Part shown: positions 9,900-19,134 of the stretch, in pieces
Layout of the letters: each line of letters begins with the position of its first letter
How positions within the stretch are numbered: position 1 is the first letter of the stretch
Source of the DNA: Actinocorallia longicatena
Lineage (GTDB): Bacteria; Actinomycetota; Actinomycetes; Streptosporangiales; Streptosporangiaceae
DNA length: 64,000 nt
Reading direction: 5' to 3'
Assembly: GCF_039534125.1 (NCBI RefSeq)
Contig: NZ_BAAAUV010000021.1
Coordinates: forward strand, 62,001 to 126,000
Notes under the pieces: model-generated
Told to the model about the DNA's origin: nothing
The model's database searches: none
Seen by the model: the letters and a program-made list of their open reading frames with translations, nothing else
Made by a program: the position numbers and the translations under genes

Positions 9900-12245
9900 C
9901 TAGAGCCAGGGGTCGTCGAGGTCGGGGGTCGTGCGGCCGGCACCGCCCGGCGGGGGCTGCTCGGTCCGGCCGCCGTCCTGCGGGCCGTCGCCGTGGCCGT
10001 GGCCGTCCCGGTGGCCGTCCCTCCTCGGGTCCGGCCGCCGCCGGGGCTGCTGCTTCTTCTTCTTTCTCTTCGCCAGGCCGATCGTTCGCCTGGGCCGCTC
10101 GTCGCGGAAGGCCAGCATCAGCCCGCCCTCGAGGGGCTGGCCGTCGGACCCGAAGGAGATCTCCATCTCGCCCTGCGGGGTCCGGACGACCACGCCGTCC
10201 CGGCCGCGGGAGGCGGTGTACCGGGGCGAGCCCGGCTGGTAGTGGCCGAGGGCCGCCTGCCTGCCGTCGGCGTTGTGGATGGTGAAGCGGAACTCCCTGG
10301 ACCAGCGGGTGGGGGCCTTGAGCTCCCGGCCGACCCGTTCGCCGTCCCGGTTGAGCGACACGACGAGGCCGCGGGCGTTCACCCGGCTGCGCCAGGCCCG
10401 CCGGCGGAGCCAGAGACCGACGACCGTCGCGAGGAGCAGGACCAGCGCGCCGACGATCCACCAGCGGTGCCGCTGCGCCCAGGTCGGCGGCTCCTCGATC
10501 GTGACGGTCAGCAGGCCGTTGGCGTAGACGGACGCCGGGTCGCTCTCGCCCACGAGCCTGAGCGTCAGCGAGGTCCCGCCGAGTTTCGCGTCGGCCCCGA
10601 ACGTCACGGAGAAGTCGTGGGCGGAGTCGCCGGGCGGCAGCTCCACCGCGGTGCCGGGCGCGACCGCCGCCCGGGCGGGCCCCGCGCCGTCCAGGGTGAG
10701 CACGGCGCGCTGTGCGGAGCCCGTGGCGTTCCTGGTCGTGATCTTGCCCTTCACGGTGGCGCCCGGGTTCACGTGCCCGTCGGTGACGAAGGCGACGTGC
10801 CCTTCGACGCCCGCCTTCTCGCTGGTCACCTGGACGGTGACCGGAACCTGCTCGGCGTGCAGCCCGACCCCCGACACCTCGCCGGTGAAGGAGAGGGTGC
10901 CGACCTCGTTCGGCGCCGTGAACTCCCCGGCGAACCTGCCGTCGTTCTTGACGTCGTCGGGTGCCTTCCCGTCGTCGTGCACCGGCACCTTCCGCGGCGC
11001 GGTGAGCCCGACTCCGGAGGCGACGACGTTGAAGTCGAGCCCGCGCAGGGCGTTGGCGTCGGTGAGAGCGCCCGTCCGGGTGATCAGCGACAGCCGGACG
11101 ACGAGGTTCTGGCCGATCTGCGCGCTCGGCGGGTCGACGAGGATCGAGGCCCGCACCGCCCCCTGCCAGAGCGCGGTGGCGCTGACGAGCTGCTTGCCCA
11201 TCGCCTCGGGCGCGCTCAGCCTGACCGTCCAGACGCCGTTCACCGGATTGACGATCCGCAGGCTCTCGGTCGCGGTGTTCTCACCGCTGCGGGTGAAGGT
11301 GGACTCCCCCGAGGAGGCGCCGACCGCCGTGCCGCTCGGGTCGAGGTAGTCGACGCGGATCTTCGGATCGCCCTTGGTCACCGTGATCGTCCCGTCGGTG
11401 GCTATCACCGGGATGGCGATCTTCAGATCGCGCTGCTGGCCCTTCTCGAGGGTCGTCGAGTCGGTCTGGCTCAGCCCGGAGCAGGTCGCCAGCGCGTACA
11501 CCTCCGAAAGGGAGCGCAGCACGTCGCGCGAATCGCGGACGACCCTGGCCTTGGGCCGGGATTCGCTGCGCGGATCGCAGCCGTCCTGGGAACCGCCTTC
11601 GGAGAACTTGTCCAGCGCGCTCTGCTGCACACCGGAGCCGAAACCGAGCGGCCAGATCTGCACCTTGGTGTCCTTCGCCCGCTTCAGCCCGAGTGCGAGC
11701 TGGGTGCGCGCCTCGGCGTTGCGGTCGCCGTCGCCGTAGTTCGGGCTGTTCGGGACGTCGAGTTTCCCGTCGGTCAGCAGGAATACGACCTTGAGCGCGC
11801 CCACCGGTGAATCGTCGTACAGCGCCGAAAGCGACTTCGAGAGCGCCGCGACATGATCGGTATCGGCGCCTTCGGCGGCCGTCCTGAGGTGGAGGTCCTT
11901 TACACAGGAGGCCAGATACTGCCGGTTCATCTCGCTGTCGACGAGCGTCGGACGGCATACCTGGCGGGCGGCCACCTGATTCGGCCCGCCGTTGTTGCTG
12001 CCGAATCCGATAACGGTGACCCGGCTCTTCGGATTCAGCACGGCCTGCGCGATCGTGGACGTCGCCGCGATCTCCTGAACCACGTCCTCGCTGCTCAGAC
12101 TGGCCGACTCGTCGACCGCGATGACCATGTCGAGAGGTGTGGTCTGCACTTCGGGATCGGCCGCGGCGGACACCGGAAGGAGAAACAGACCCCCCAGCAT
12201 GATCGCCGTTACGGCATGCCTGATAGAACCTCGTTCGGTACCCAT
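9900..12245 (-). CDS. Secreted, membrane-anchored vWA-domain protein
   Basis: The ATG at 12245 is chosen because AGGGG lies 5 bases before it and a signal peptide follows directly (about residues 1-29, hydrophobic core then SAAAD). An upstream in-frame extension is possible but would bury the signal. The protein has 781 residues. A vWA domain starts at about 38, with the MIDAS motif D45-x-S47-x-S49. Beta-rich Ig-like regions follow. One transmembrane helix lies at about 592-615, followed by a basic cytoplasmic part and a low-complexity tail rich in Lys, Arg, Gly and His. The vWA domain would therefore be outside the cell and the C-terminus inside, near the tubulin-like and GTPase partners. 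It is the first gene of the six-gene operon. Confidence 0.88.
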   Translation of the reverse strand: MGTERGSIRHAVTAIMLGGLFLLPVSAAADPEVQTTPLDMVIAVDESASLSSEDVVQEIAATSTIAQAVLNPKSRVTVIGFGSNNGGPNQVAARQVCRPTLVDSEMNRQYLASCVKDLHLRTAAEGADTDHVAALSKSLSALYDDSPVGALKVVFLLTDGKLDVPNSPNYGDGDRNAEARTQLALGLKRAKDTKVQIWPLGFGSGVQQSALDKFSEGGSQDGCDPRSESRPKARVVRDSRDVLRSLSEVYALATCSGLSQTDSTTLEKGQQRDLKIAIPVIATDGTITVTKGDPKIRVDYLDPSGTAVGASSGESTFTRSGENTATESLRIVNPVNGVWTVRLSAPEAMGKQLVSATALWQGAVRASILVDPPSAQIGQNLVVRLSLITRTGALTDANALRGLDFNVVASGVGLTAPRKVPVHDDGKAPDDVKNDGRFAGEFTAPNEVGTLSFTGEVSGVGLHAEQVPVTVQVTSEKAGVEGHVAFVTDGHVNPGATVKGKITTRNATGSAQRAVLTLDGAGPARAAVAPGTAVELPPGDSAHDFSVTFGADAKLGGTSLTLRLVGESDPASVYANGLLTVTIEEPPTWAQRHRWWIVGALVLLLATVVGLWLRRRAWRSRVNARGLVVSLNRDGERVGRELKAPTRWSREFRFTIHNADGRQAALGHYQPGSPRYTASRGRDGVVVRTPQGEMEISFGSDGQPLEGGLMLAFRDERPRRTIGLAKRKKKKQQPRRRPDPRRDGHRDGHGHGDGPQDGGRTEQPPPGGAGRTTPDLDDPWL

Positions 12246-12684
12246 GGATCCCCTGCTAGCCCGATTAATTCGATCTTGACTCGTTCTCGAATTCGTGAAT
12301 GTTGCCCCGCCGGGCAGGGTTTCCTGGGTTGCCCTGCAATATCCAACAAAGCCCTTAATGGTTACCCTAGTGTGACCTTGACGACTTTCGGGATGTTCGT
12401 TCGCAGCGCCAGAGATGTCCGTATCCCCGGCGTTCAAAGTCGTGACCAGGCCCCTCGTTTTCCCCAGGGACACATGGGCATAATGCTCGGCTTGGCACCC
12501 TCGGCAACCCGTATAGATGCGGGTAAGCGAAAAGATCCCCTTTAGCTCGCAAATTGCCCGTTCCCGAGACCCTTACGATCAAATGACATAAAGCCGTGAA
12601 AGCCACTGCTTCATGCCATACCGCCAGAATTCCGGCATGGCGGGCGTCAAGGCCGCGCGTGCCTGAACGGGTGCGGAGGGAGGG
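12246..12684. other. Intergenic region upstream of the vWA operon
   Basis: These 439 bases separate the vWA gene start from the stop of the aminotransferase gene. The stretch is less GC-rich than its surroundings, as expected for the promoter and leader of the vWA operon. I see no convincing small gene. Apart from the hairpin at 12615-12641, no structured RNA can be called by eye. Confidence 0.5.
12615..12641 (-). terminator. Hairpin downstream of the aminotransferase gene
   Basis: On the minus strand GCCATGCC and GGTATGGC can form an eight-pair stem (one G-U pair) with an 11-base loop. It lies about 44 bases after the aminotransferase stop. There is no U-tract, which is common for terminator-like hairpins in GC-rich actinomycetes, so this remains tentative. 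Confidence 0.35.
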
Positions 12685-14034
12685 TCAGCGGGACAGTTCG
12701 GCCGCCGCCGCTTCGAAGATCTCGTGATGGAGGTCGACGTCGGCCTCGGTCGTGGCGGGGCACATCAGGGCCATGTTGTGGAAGGGGGTGAGCAGGATGC
12801 CCCGGTTGGCCAGGTAGAGGTGCAGGTAGTCGTCGAGGGCCGGGTCGGAGGCGGCGTGCGACTCCCCGCCGGTGCGCGGCGGCGACGGCGTGAAGCGGTA
12901 CTCGGCGCGGGCGCCCAGGGTGGTGATCGACCAGGGCAGGGCGTAGCGGGTGATGACGTCCTGGACGCCGTCGGCGAAGCGGGCCGCGAGGGCGTGCATC
13001 CGCGCGAAGGCCTCGTCGGTGAGGACCTCCTCCAGGGTGGCGCGCATCGCGGCGACCGAGAGGGCGTTGCCCGCCAGGGTGCCGCCGACCCCGCCCATGT
13101 CGACCAGGTCCAGGCCTTCGAGGGCCTCGATCCGGGCGGCGAGGCCGGCGGAGAGCCCGTACCCTCCGGACGGGACGCCCCCGCCGATGGCCTTGCCGAT
13201 CGTGAGGACGTCGGGGTCGAGGTTCCAGGCGGCGGTGCAGCCGCCGGGGCCCGCCGAGAACGTGTGGGTCTCGTCGATGATCAGCAGGGTGCCGTGCTCG
13301 CGGGTGAGGGCGCGGACGCCGTCCAGGTAGCCCGGTTCGGGCAGGACGATGCCGATGTTGGTGAGCGCGGGCTCCATCAGGACCGCCGCCACGTCGCCGT
13401 GGGAGAGCTCACGGGCCAGGGCGCCGAGGTCGTTGAACTCCACGACCCGCGAGGTGAGGACCGGATCGACGGGCGCGCCCACGTTCCCCTCGCGGGAGAC
13501 CGCCCTCCCGGACGGATCGACGACCAGGAGGACCTCGTCGACGCTGCCGTGGTAGCAGTAGCTGTTCACGAGGATCTTCGGACGCCCCGTGACGGCCCTG
13601 GCCAGGCGGATCGCCCAGCGGTTGGCGTCGGTGGCCGTCAGGGAGAAGCTCCACAGCGGCAGGCCGAACCGGCGCGACAGCTCCGCGCCGACGCGGGCGG
13701 CGTCGGTCGTCGGGAGCATGACGGTCGCGCCGCCCTGCTCGCCGAACCGGCGCCGGACGGCCGCGACGACCGGCTCCGGCGAGTGCCCCGCCATCGCCCC
13801 GGTGTCGCCGAGGCACAGGTCGACGTACTCGTGGCCGTCGATGTCGGTGACGCGTGCGCCGTGTGCGCCGTCCAGGTAGAGGGGGAAGCCCCCGGCGGTC
13901 TTGTTCATCCAGGTCATCGGGACCCCGCCGAACAGATGGCGTCCCGCCTCCCGGTAGGCCGCGGCCGACAGCGGATGGCTCTGGAGGAACAGGGCCCGCT
14001 CACGCCGGAGCAGGCCGTCGAGCGAGACCGGCAT
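12685..14034 (-). CDS. Class III (glutamate-1-semialdehyde-type) aminotransferase
   Basis: This is a 449-residue PLP enzyme with the fold-type I, class III layout. The substrate-side N-terminus has a GG(V)PM...W element, DIDGHEYVD..LG is at about 64-77, the PLP-ring aspartate is in IIDETHT (D254) and the Schiff-base lysine in TIGKAIGGG (K281). The closest familiar pattern is glutamate-1-semialdehyde 2,1-aminomutase-like transaminases (HemL superfamily). It is not the housekeeping hemL, since no heme genes surround it and the N-terminus differs. The actual amino donor and acceptor cannot be told from the sequence. It stands alone, about 270 bp downstream of the phytase-like gene, from which it is separated by the inverted-repeat element. 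Confidence 0.85.
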   Translation of the reverse strand: MPVSLDGLLRRERALFLQSHPLSAAAYREAGRHLFGGVPMTWMNKTAGGFPLYLDGAHGARVTDIDGHEYVDLCLGDTGAMAGHSPEPVVAAVRRRFGEQGGATVMLPTTDAARVGAELSRRFGLPLWSFSLTATDANRWAIRLARAVTGRPKILVNSYCYHGSVDEVLLVVDPSGRAVSREGNVGAPVDPVLTSRVVEFNDLGALARELSHGDVAAVLMEPALTNIGIVLPEPGYLDGVRALTREHGTLLIIDETHTFSAGPGGCTAAWNLDPDVLTIGKAIGGGVPSGGYGLSAGLAARIEALEGLDLVDMGGVGGTLAGNALSVAAMRATLEEVLTDEAFARMHALAARFADGVQDVITRYALPWSITTLGARAEYRFTPSPPRTGGESHAASDPALDDYLHLYLANRGILLTPFHNMALMCPATTEADVDLHHEIFEAAAAELSR

Positions 14035-14140
14035 CCGGCCTTTATACCCCGCCCGAGGCCGTCACGGTGGACCTGGAAGACCGCGCGGGGCGGAAGGCGG
14101 GCGCGGCCTGCGAGGAGGCCGTGCCCGCCGGGGAGGGAGG

Positions 14141-14308
14141 CTAGGGGCTGTTTCAAAGTCGGCGCCCGTGGCGAGCGGCGTCCAGGTGCGTGCCTCGCGG
14201 GGGCGGAGGAGGGAGTCGACCTGGTTGGGTCGGCGACCGACGACAACCTCGCGAGGTGCGTGCCTGGGCGCCGCGCAGTAGGGCAGTTGACTTTGAAACA
14301 GCCCCTAG
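14141..14308. mobile_element. 168-bp MITE-like element with perfect 20-bp inverted ends
   Basis: The left end CTAGGGGCTGTTTCAAAGTC (14141-14160) is the exact reverse complement of the right end at 14289-14308. The outer CTAG may be a duplicated 4-bp target, leaving 16-bp terminal repeats. The interior has no gene but contains a 12-bp direct repeat AGGTGCGTGCCT (14184-14195 and 14254-14265). The size, ends and lack of a transposase fit a miniature element mobilised by an IS (IS5-like elements often use such targets; this is inference). Its right-hand CTAG supplies the stop codon of the phytase-like gene. Confidence 0.7.
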
Positions 14309-16569
14309 GCGCGGAAGAGCTTCTTGGCCTGGCCCAGGGAGCGGAGGACGGTCTCGCCGGTGGCGTCGGTGAGGCCGTCGTTGTCGGTGGCGAACCAGAC
14401 GGTGCCGTCGCCGAGGATGGTGAGGCTCTCGACCTTCTCCTGGGTCCAGCCGTTGGTGAGGCGGAGGTCGGGGAGGAGGTCGCGGACCAGGGTCTTCGGG
14501 ACGACCGGGAGGCCGGACGGGGCGGCCGGGGTCAGGTGGAAGGAGTAGATCTTCTTGTGGGCGGCGGCGGGGCCGGAGGCCTTGTCGCGCTCGACGACCG
14601 CGAACGCGTCGCCGGAGACGTGGACGATCTCCGACAGGCCGTTCCAGTTGGCGGCCGAGGCCGACGGCTCCAGCTTGTAGCCCCAGAAGGCGAACGCGCC
14701 GGTGGCGGGGGTGTAGCGGCCGATCCGGACGGTGTCGGCCGGGTCGGCCGGCAGGGGGCGCTGGAGGGTGAAGTACACCTGCTCGGACGCGCCGGAGCCG
14801 GTGACCGTCACGCCTTCGAGGCCCTGCTTGCCGATCACCGAGGAGACCTCGGCCGGCAGCGGAACCTCCTGGGTGACCGCGCCCGAGGCGTCGACCGCGA
14901 CGAGGAGGTTCTGCTTGGCCAGCGGCAGCTTCGAGGCGGTGTCGCCCTCGGAGGCGATCCACCAGCCGCCGCCCTGGCGGGCCGCGACGCCCTCGGCGTC
15001 GTACCCGGCGGGCTGGCCGTTCTTGGTGACGGTCAGCGCCGACTCCACCAGCGCGGGCGCCTGGCCGGTGTCGATCGTGTAGATGCTCGTCCGGTTGAAG
15101 GCCGCGTCACTGACGGCGTACAGCTTCTCCGGCTGCCCCGGCACCGGCGAGAAGCCCGACAGGGCCGCCCAGCCGAGCGCGTTCTGAGACCTGACCTGGG
15201 GGAACTCGGCCCGCTCGTCGTAGTCGAGGCGGAAGAGCTGGACGGTCGCCCGCAGCCCGACCGCGGCGTTGTCGGTCTCGGCGGAGACCGCGAACAGGCT
15301 CTTGCCGGGGATCGGGAGCAGCCCTTCGGGGCCGGCGTTGGTCGGCAGAAGCTGCTTGAACACCGGGTTCGCCGGGTTCTCGACGTCGTAGACGGCGACG
15401 AAGTTCGACCGCTCGGAGCCGACGAAGGCGTAGCGGCGTCCGTTGAAGGTGCCGACGGCCAGGCCCTCGGGCTCGCTGCCCTTCTTGGCGGCCCGGTCCT
15501 CGTTGTGCAGGCCGTGCTCGATGGCGAGGTGCTCGAAGGTGTTGCCGGCGTCCCAGACGACCGTGCCGGTGTCGCTGAAGACCGTCCAGCCGCGGCTGCC
15601 GCCCTTCCAGTCGCCCTCGTTGGCGGTGGCCAGGTGGTGGTCGTCGATCCAGCCGACCGCGTCGGGCTCGCGCGGCACGTCGGTGATGGAGCCGGTCGGG
15701 TTGATGAAGCCGTCCTTGGCGGAGTCGATCCCCGTCAGGGAGACCTTGCCCGCGGAGAAGACCTCGTCGATCGTGCCGGACGGACCGTCGACGATCACGA
15801 CGCCGTTGTTCTCCTGGAGGGTGACGGCGATCTTGCCCTTGCCGTTGACGGAGACGTACTCGACCTCGGGGTCGGCCGGTGCGGCGATCCCGGCGGCGGT
15901 GAACGACGGGAGCGCCGCGCCGCCGGGCTGGGTGAAGGGGACGGCCCGCACGGCCCACGAGGCCGGGTTCGCCGTCGGCAGGTCGAGGATCTGGAGGAAG
16001 CCGCCGGGCGCCTGCGGCAGGTCGCCCGCCTTGCCGCCGGCCGGGGTGAACTCCTCGTCGCGCTGGTTCTCGATCGCGATGGCGGCGAACCTCCCGTTCT
16101 TGCTCAGCGCGATCGAGTCGGGCTGGCCGCCGAGGTCGATGCTGCGGACCACGGTCCGGTCGCTGATCCGGATGACGTCGACCCGCCCGGACGGAGCCGT
16201 GAACGACGGGCTGCTGTCGATGACGGCCAGCGCGTACCCGCCGACCACGGCGACCGAGGTGGGCGAGTCGCCGGGGCCCAGCGGGAGGACGCCGAGTCCC
16301 TGCGGGGCCTTCGGCCGCGAGATGTCCAGGAAGCCGATGTTCCGCCCGATCGCGTCGGTGTAGATGAGGGTCTCGCCGTCCTCGGTGACCGCCGAGATCT
16401 CCGCGACGGTCGCGGTGTCGGCGGGCAGGTTCTGGACCACGGGGTAGGTCGCGAGCCGCTCGAAGAACGGCTGGTCCTTCCCGGCCTGCGCCCCCGGGGC
16501 GAAGATCATCGGCAGGGCGACGGCCACGGCGGCCGCGGCCAGGCCTCGGCGCGGAATGCGGAACGGCAT
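14305..16569 (-). CDS. Secreted esterase-like-of-phytase family protein with beta-propeller
   Basis: The ATG at 16569 has GGAG six bases upstream and is followed by a clear signal peptide (RIPRRG, hydrophobic stretch, AQAG cleavage region at about 30). The mature protein, about 725 residues, is rich in short beta strands. The N-terminal two-thirds reads like a propeller (repeated VAV/IAL strands, EGLAVGTFNGRRYAFVGSER). The C-terminal third carries the YDAEGVAARQGGGWWIASEGD pattern and later GLEGVTVTG, typical of the family annotated as esterase-like activity of phytase. No cell-wall anchor is seen, so it is probably released. The TAG stop sits in the CTAG end of the inverted-repeat element, so the original C-terminus may have been slightly different. 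It starts 116 bp after the last gene of the Tc operon and is probably a separate unit. Confidence 0.82.
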   Translation of the reverse strand: MPFRIPRRGLAAAAVAVALPMIFAPGAQAGKDQPFFERLATYPVVQNLPADTATVAEISAVTEDGETLIYTDAIGRNIGFLDISRPKAPQGLGVLPLGPGDSPTSVAVVGGYALAVIDSSPSFTAPSGRVDVIRISDRTVVRSIDLGGQPDSIALSKNGRFAAIAIENQRDEEFTPAGGKAGDLPQAPGGFLQILDLPTANPASWAVRAVPFTQPGGAALPSFTAAGIAAPADPEVEYVSVNGKGKIAVTLQENNGVVIVDGPSGTIDEVFSAGKVSLTGIDSAKDGFINPTGSITDVPREPDAVGWIDDHHLATANEGDWKGGSRGWTVFSDTGTVVWDAGNTFEHLAIEHGLHNEDRAAKKGSEPEGLAVGTFNGRRYAFVGSERSNFVAVYDVENPANPVFKQLLPTNAGPEGLLPIPGKSLFAVSAETDNAAVGLRATVQLFRLDYDERAEFPQVRSQNALGWAALSGFSPVPGQPEKLYAVSDAAFNRTSIYTIDTGQAPALVESALTVTKNGQPAGYDAEGVAARQGGGWWIASEGDTASKLPLAKQNLLVAVDASGAVTQEVPLPAEVSSVIGKQGLEGVTVTGSGASEQVYFTLQRPLPADPADTVRIGRYTPATGAFAFWGYKLEPSASAANWNGLSEIVHVSGDAFAVVERDKASGPAAAHKKIYSFHLTPAAPSGLPVVPKTLVRDLLPDLRLTNGWTQEKVESLTILGDGTVWFATDNDGLTDATGETVLRSLGQAKKLFRA

Positions 16570-16685
16570 GCGAACTCCAGGAAGAACAGGCAGATCGGGG
16601 TGTGTCCGCCGAAATCTGCCACGTTCCAACGCTCACCAGATGAACAGCGGGCGAACGGGGATCGACACTGTCCCGCCGGAACGGA

Positions 16686-19124
16686 TCACTTCTTCCGGGC
16701 CTGGGCGAAGACCTTCCGGTGCTCGGCCGCGCGGACGTTCTGGATGGCCGCCACGACCGCGACCCGGTCGACCGGCTTGCCGCCGCGCAGGGCGTCGTCC
16801 AGCCGGGCGGATTCCTTCTCCAGGGCTGCCGCGGCGGCGGTGGCCGCCGCCTTGAGCGCCGGATAGGAGTGCCAGCCGGCGGGCGCGTCGGGGTCCTTCT
16901 CCGCCGCGAGGGTGGTCCGCAGCACCTGGGCCGCCGTCGCCAGGCTCCCGGCCGTCGCGGCCAGGCGGGTGGGTTTGAGCTCGTCCGCCTTCTGCAGGGC
17001 GGCGGCCCGCAGCGAGGCCTTGTCGAAGACGTCGTTCAGCTTGCCGTCGCGGCGCTCGCCGTGGCCGCCGCGGTCCCCGGCGTCGACCGTCGCGTAGGGC
17101 AGCAGGTTGCGGAAGGCCAGGTAGGAGGAGACGGCGTCCTCGGGAGACTCGGCCTCCAGCACCTGCTGGGCCGCGTCGAAGACATCGCCGAGCTGGCCCG
17201 CCTCGAGCTGCTCGGCGGGGAGCTGGGAGGCGAGCTTCTTCATCAGGTCGCCGCGCAGGTCGTCGGCGACCTCGATGCGCAGCCGGTCGGCGATGCCGTC
17301 CTTGCCCACCCGGGCGACCATCTTCTCCACCGCCTGCACCTCGGTCAGCCAGGCGGTGGTGTGCGAGCCCATCCCCGCGACCCCGGACGGCGCCGCGGCC
17401 CGTCCCTGGATGGAGACCGAGCCCGTCGTGGGGAAGGAGACGACGACGTCGGCGGTCCGGGCGGCCCTGACCCACGCGCCGGACCCGTCCTTCGCCGTCA
17501 CCGCGCCGAGCCCCCGGTGCACCCCGGCGACCTCGTCGAGGAGCCGTGCGACGGCCGCGGGCTCGGCGCCCGGGACCTTGTCCAGCAGCGTCTTCAGCCG
17601 TGCCACCGCGGTGGCGGTCGCGTCGGTGCCCAGGAAGCCGGACCTGCGGACGCCCACGGGATAGGTCCTGGCCATCCGCTCCTGGTGTTCGTGCAGGAGC
17701 CGTCCGAGCAGGTTCGCGGAGTCCTCGGCCGGGCTCCGCCGCAGGTGCGACAGGAGCGAGTCCGTCCCCGCCTGGAGCCGGGTGATGGCCGCGCCCTGCG
17801 CCCGCACGTCGCGGGCGGCCTGCACGCGCAGCTTCTCCGACCGGGCGCCGCGCACGGCCAGGACGGCCTCGCGGATCTGCACCACGAGCCGGTCCGCCGC
17901 CTCGTAGCCGAACTTGCCGAGCTCCTCGCAGCCCTCCAGCAGCGCGGCGATCTCCTCGTCGACCTCCTTCGAGGTCTTGTCCGTGCTCCATTTCACCTTG
18001 GCCGGCGCGCGGCGCCTGCCGGGCGTGGGGGCGGCCTCGGTGATCCGGGCCAGCGCGGTCAGGTCCCAGGCCCGGTGGCTCAGGGCCTGGAGCTTCTCGA
18101 CCCGCTCGGTGAGCGCCGCGTGCGCGGACGGCGCGACGATCTGGTCGACGCACGCCTCGCGCACGGCGGCGTCCAGGGAGAGCAACCCCCACATCCCCTC
18201 GGACGCCTTCTGCAGGACAGGCGGCGGGACGTCCTCCGGTGCCTGCCCGCCGACCACGACGGCCAGGTCGGGGGCCAGGGCGCGGGCCCGCGCGGTGCCC
18301 TCTCCCGATCCCTTCGACCCGCGTTCGCTCGCCGCGGGGACGGTCGCGTACGGCAGGAAGTTCAGGAACGCGAGATGGTTCGCCATCGCCGAGCCGATCA
18401 GCTGCGGGGTCAGCGGCCGCACCGACAGCAGCGCCCGCGTGGAGGCGGCGTAGGTCTCCAGGACGTCCTGCCGGTGGTCCCTGTCCTGCTGTTCGAGGGA
18501 GTTCCAGGCCTTCATCCCGGCCGAGTCCGGCTGCCCCGTCCAGGCCTCGGACTCGTCCTGCCGCTCCAGGAGCGCCTCGGCCGCCTCCGCCAGGGTCTTG
18601 CCGAAGACGAGGGCGTGGACGTCGTCGACGACCGTCGCCCAGGCGGCGGTGTGGTCGCCCATCTTGGCCCCGAACGGCGACGGCGTCCGCATCCGTCCCA
18701 CGGCCACCCCGGCGATCACGTCGTTCTTGAGCCGGACGTGCGGGGCCAGCTTGACCTTCTCGCCCTCCCGCAGCGTCCGCGCCTGCATCGCCCAGACGGG
18801 CCTGGCCTTGCGGGCGGGCGGCTCCTCGCCGCCGGCGGGATCGTCGACGACCATCGGGACGGACTCGCCGGTCGCAGGGGCGAGATCGGCGAAACGCACC
18901 CGCTTGGCGGTGTCCGCCTTGGTCTTGGGCGCGATCCCCGCCGGGCCCGCCATGATCTCCCCGACGCCGCGCGCGCCGGCGTCCCGGTGCTGCTTGGCCG
19001 CGGCCCTGCGCTGAGCGACCACGTCTCCGGCCGACTTGCGCCGGATCAGAGCCGCGCCCTTGGCGGCGACGGCCCCCTTCTTGGGCTTGCCCGCCTTCTT
19101 CGGATGGATCCTCGGGGTGGCCAT
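16686..19124 (-). CDS. Tc-operon paralogue A (812 aa), duplicated GxHTxAW domain
   Basis: I do not recognise this family. The N-terminal ~100 residues are basic and probably disordered (PKKAGKPKKG). A domain with GRMRTPSPF...MGDHTAAW at about 142-161 is followed about 90 residues later by NFLPYATV and ERGSKGSGEG. A second copy has GRAAAPSG...MGSHTTAW at about 571-589, then RNLLPYATV and DRGGHGERRDG. Helical segments separate the copies and end in LLHEHQERM. It is the last of three tandem paralogues behind the TcA gene, with a GAGGGGGG ribosome-binding site in the 10-bp gap, so it is surely co-translated with them. It has no signal peptide or membrane segment. An effector or cargo role is inferred from context only. 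Confidence 0.85.
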   Translation of the reverse strand: MATPRIHPKKAGKPKKGAVAAKGAALIRRKSAGDVVAQRRAAAKQHRDAGARGVGEIMAGPAGIAPKTKADTAKRVRFADLAPATGESVPMVVDDPAGGEEPPARKARPVWAMQARTLREGEKVKLAPHVRLKNDVIAGVAVGRMRTPSPFGAKMGDHTAAWATVVDDVHALVFGKTLAEAAEALLERQDESEAWTGQPDSAGMKAWNSLEQQDRDHRQDVLETYAASTRALLSVRPLTPQLIGSAMANHLAFLNFLPYATVPAASERGSKGSGEGTARARALAPDLAVVVGGQAPEDVPPPVLQKASEGMWGLLSLDAAVREACVDQIVAPSAHAALTERVEKLQALSHRAWDLTALARITEAAPTPGRRRAPAKVKWSTDKTSKEVDEEIAALLEGCEELGKFGYEAADRLVVQIREAVLAVRGARSEKLRVQAARDVRAQGAAITRLQAGTDSLLSHLRRSPAEDSANLLGRLLHEHQERMARTYPVGVRRSGFLGTDATATAVARLKTLLDKVPGAEPAAVARLLDEVAGVHRGLGAVTAKDGSGAWVRAARTADVVVSFPTTGSVSIQGRAAAPSGVAGMGSHTTAWLTEVQAVEKMVARVGKDGIADRLRIEVADDLRGDLMKKLASQLPAEQLEAGQLGDVFDAAQQVLEAESPEDAVSSYLAFRNLLPYATVDAGDRGGHGERRDGKLNDVFDKASLRAAALQKADELKPTRLAATAGSLATAAQVLRTTLAAEKDPDAPAGWHSYPALKAAATAAAAALEKESARLDDALRGGKPVDRVAVVAAIQNVRAAEHRKVFAQARKK

Positions 19125-19134
19125 CGTGCCCCCC

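Noticed and set aside
1825..11810. Several long plus-strand frames opposite the vWA/tubulin operon
   Set aside because: They are low-complexity and lack any motif, while the minus strand carries clear domains with coupled starts.
12685..14034. Housekeeping hemL
   Set aside because: No heme biosynthesis neighbours are present, and the sequence is only HemL-like at the active site.
12724..16866. A 1,380-codon plus-strand frame across the aminotransferase and phytase-like genes
   Set aside because: Composition is that of an antisense shadow, and it crosses two good genes on the other strand.
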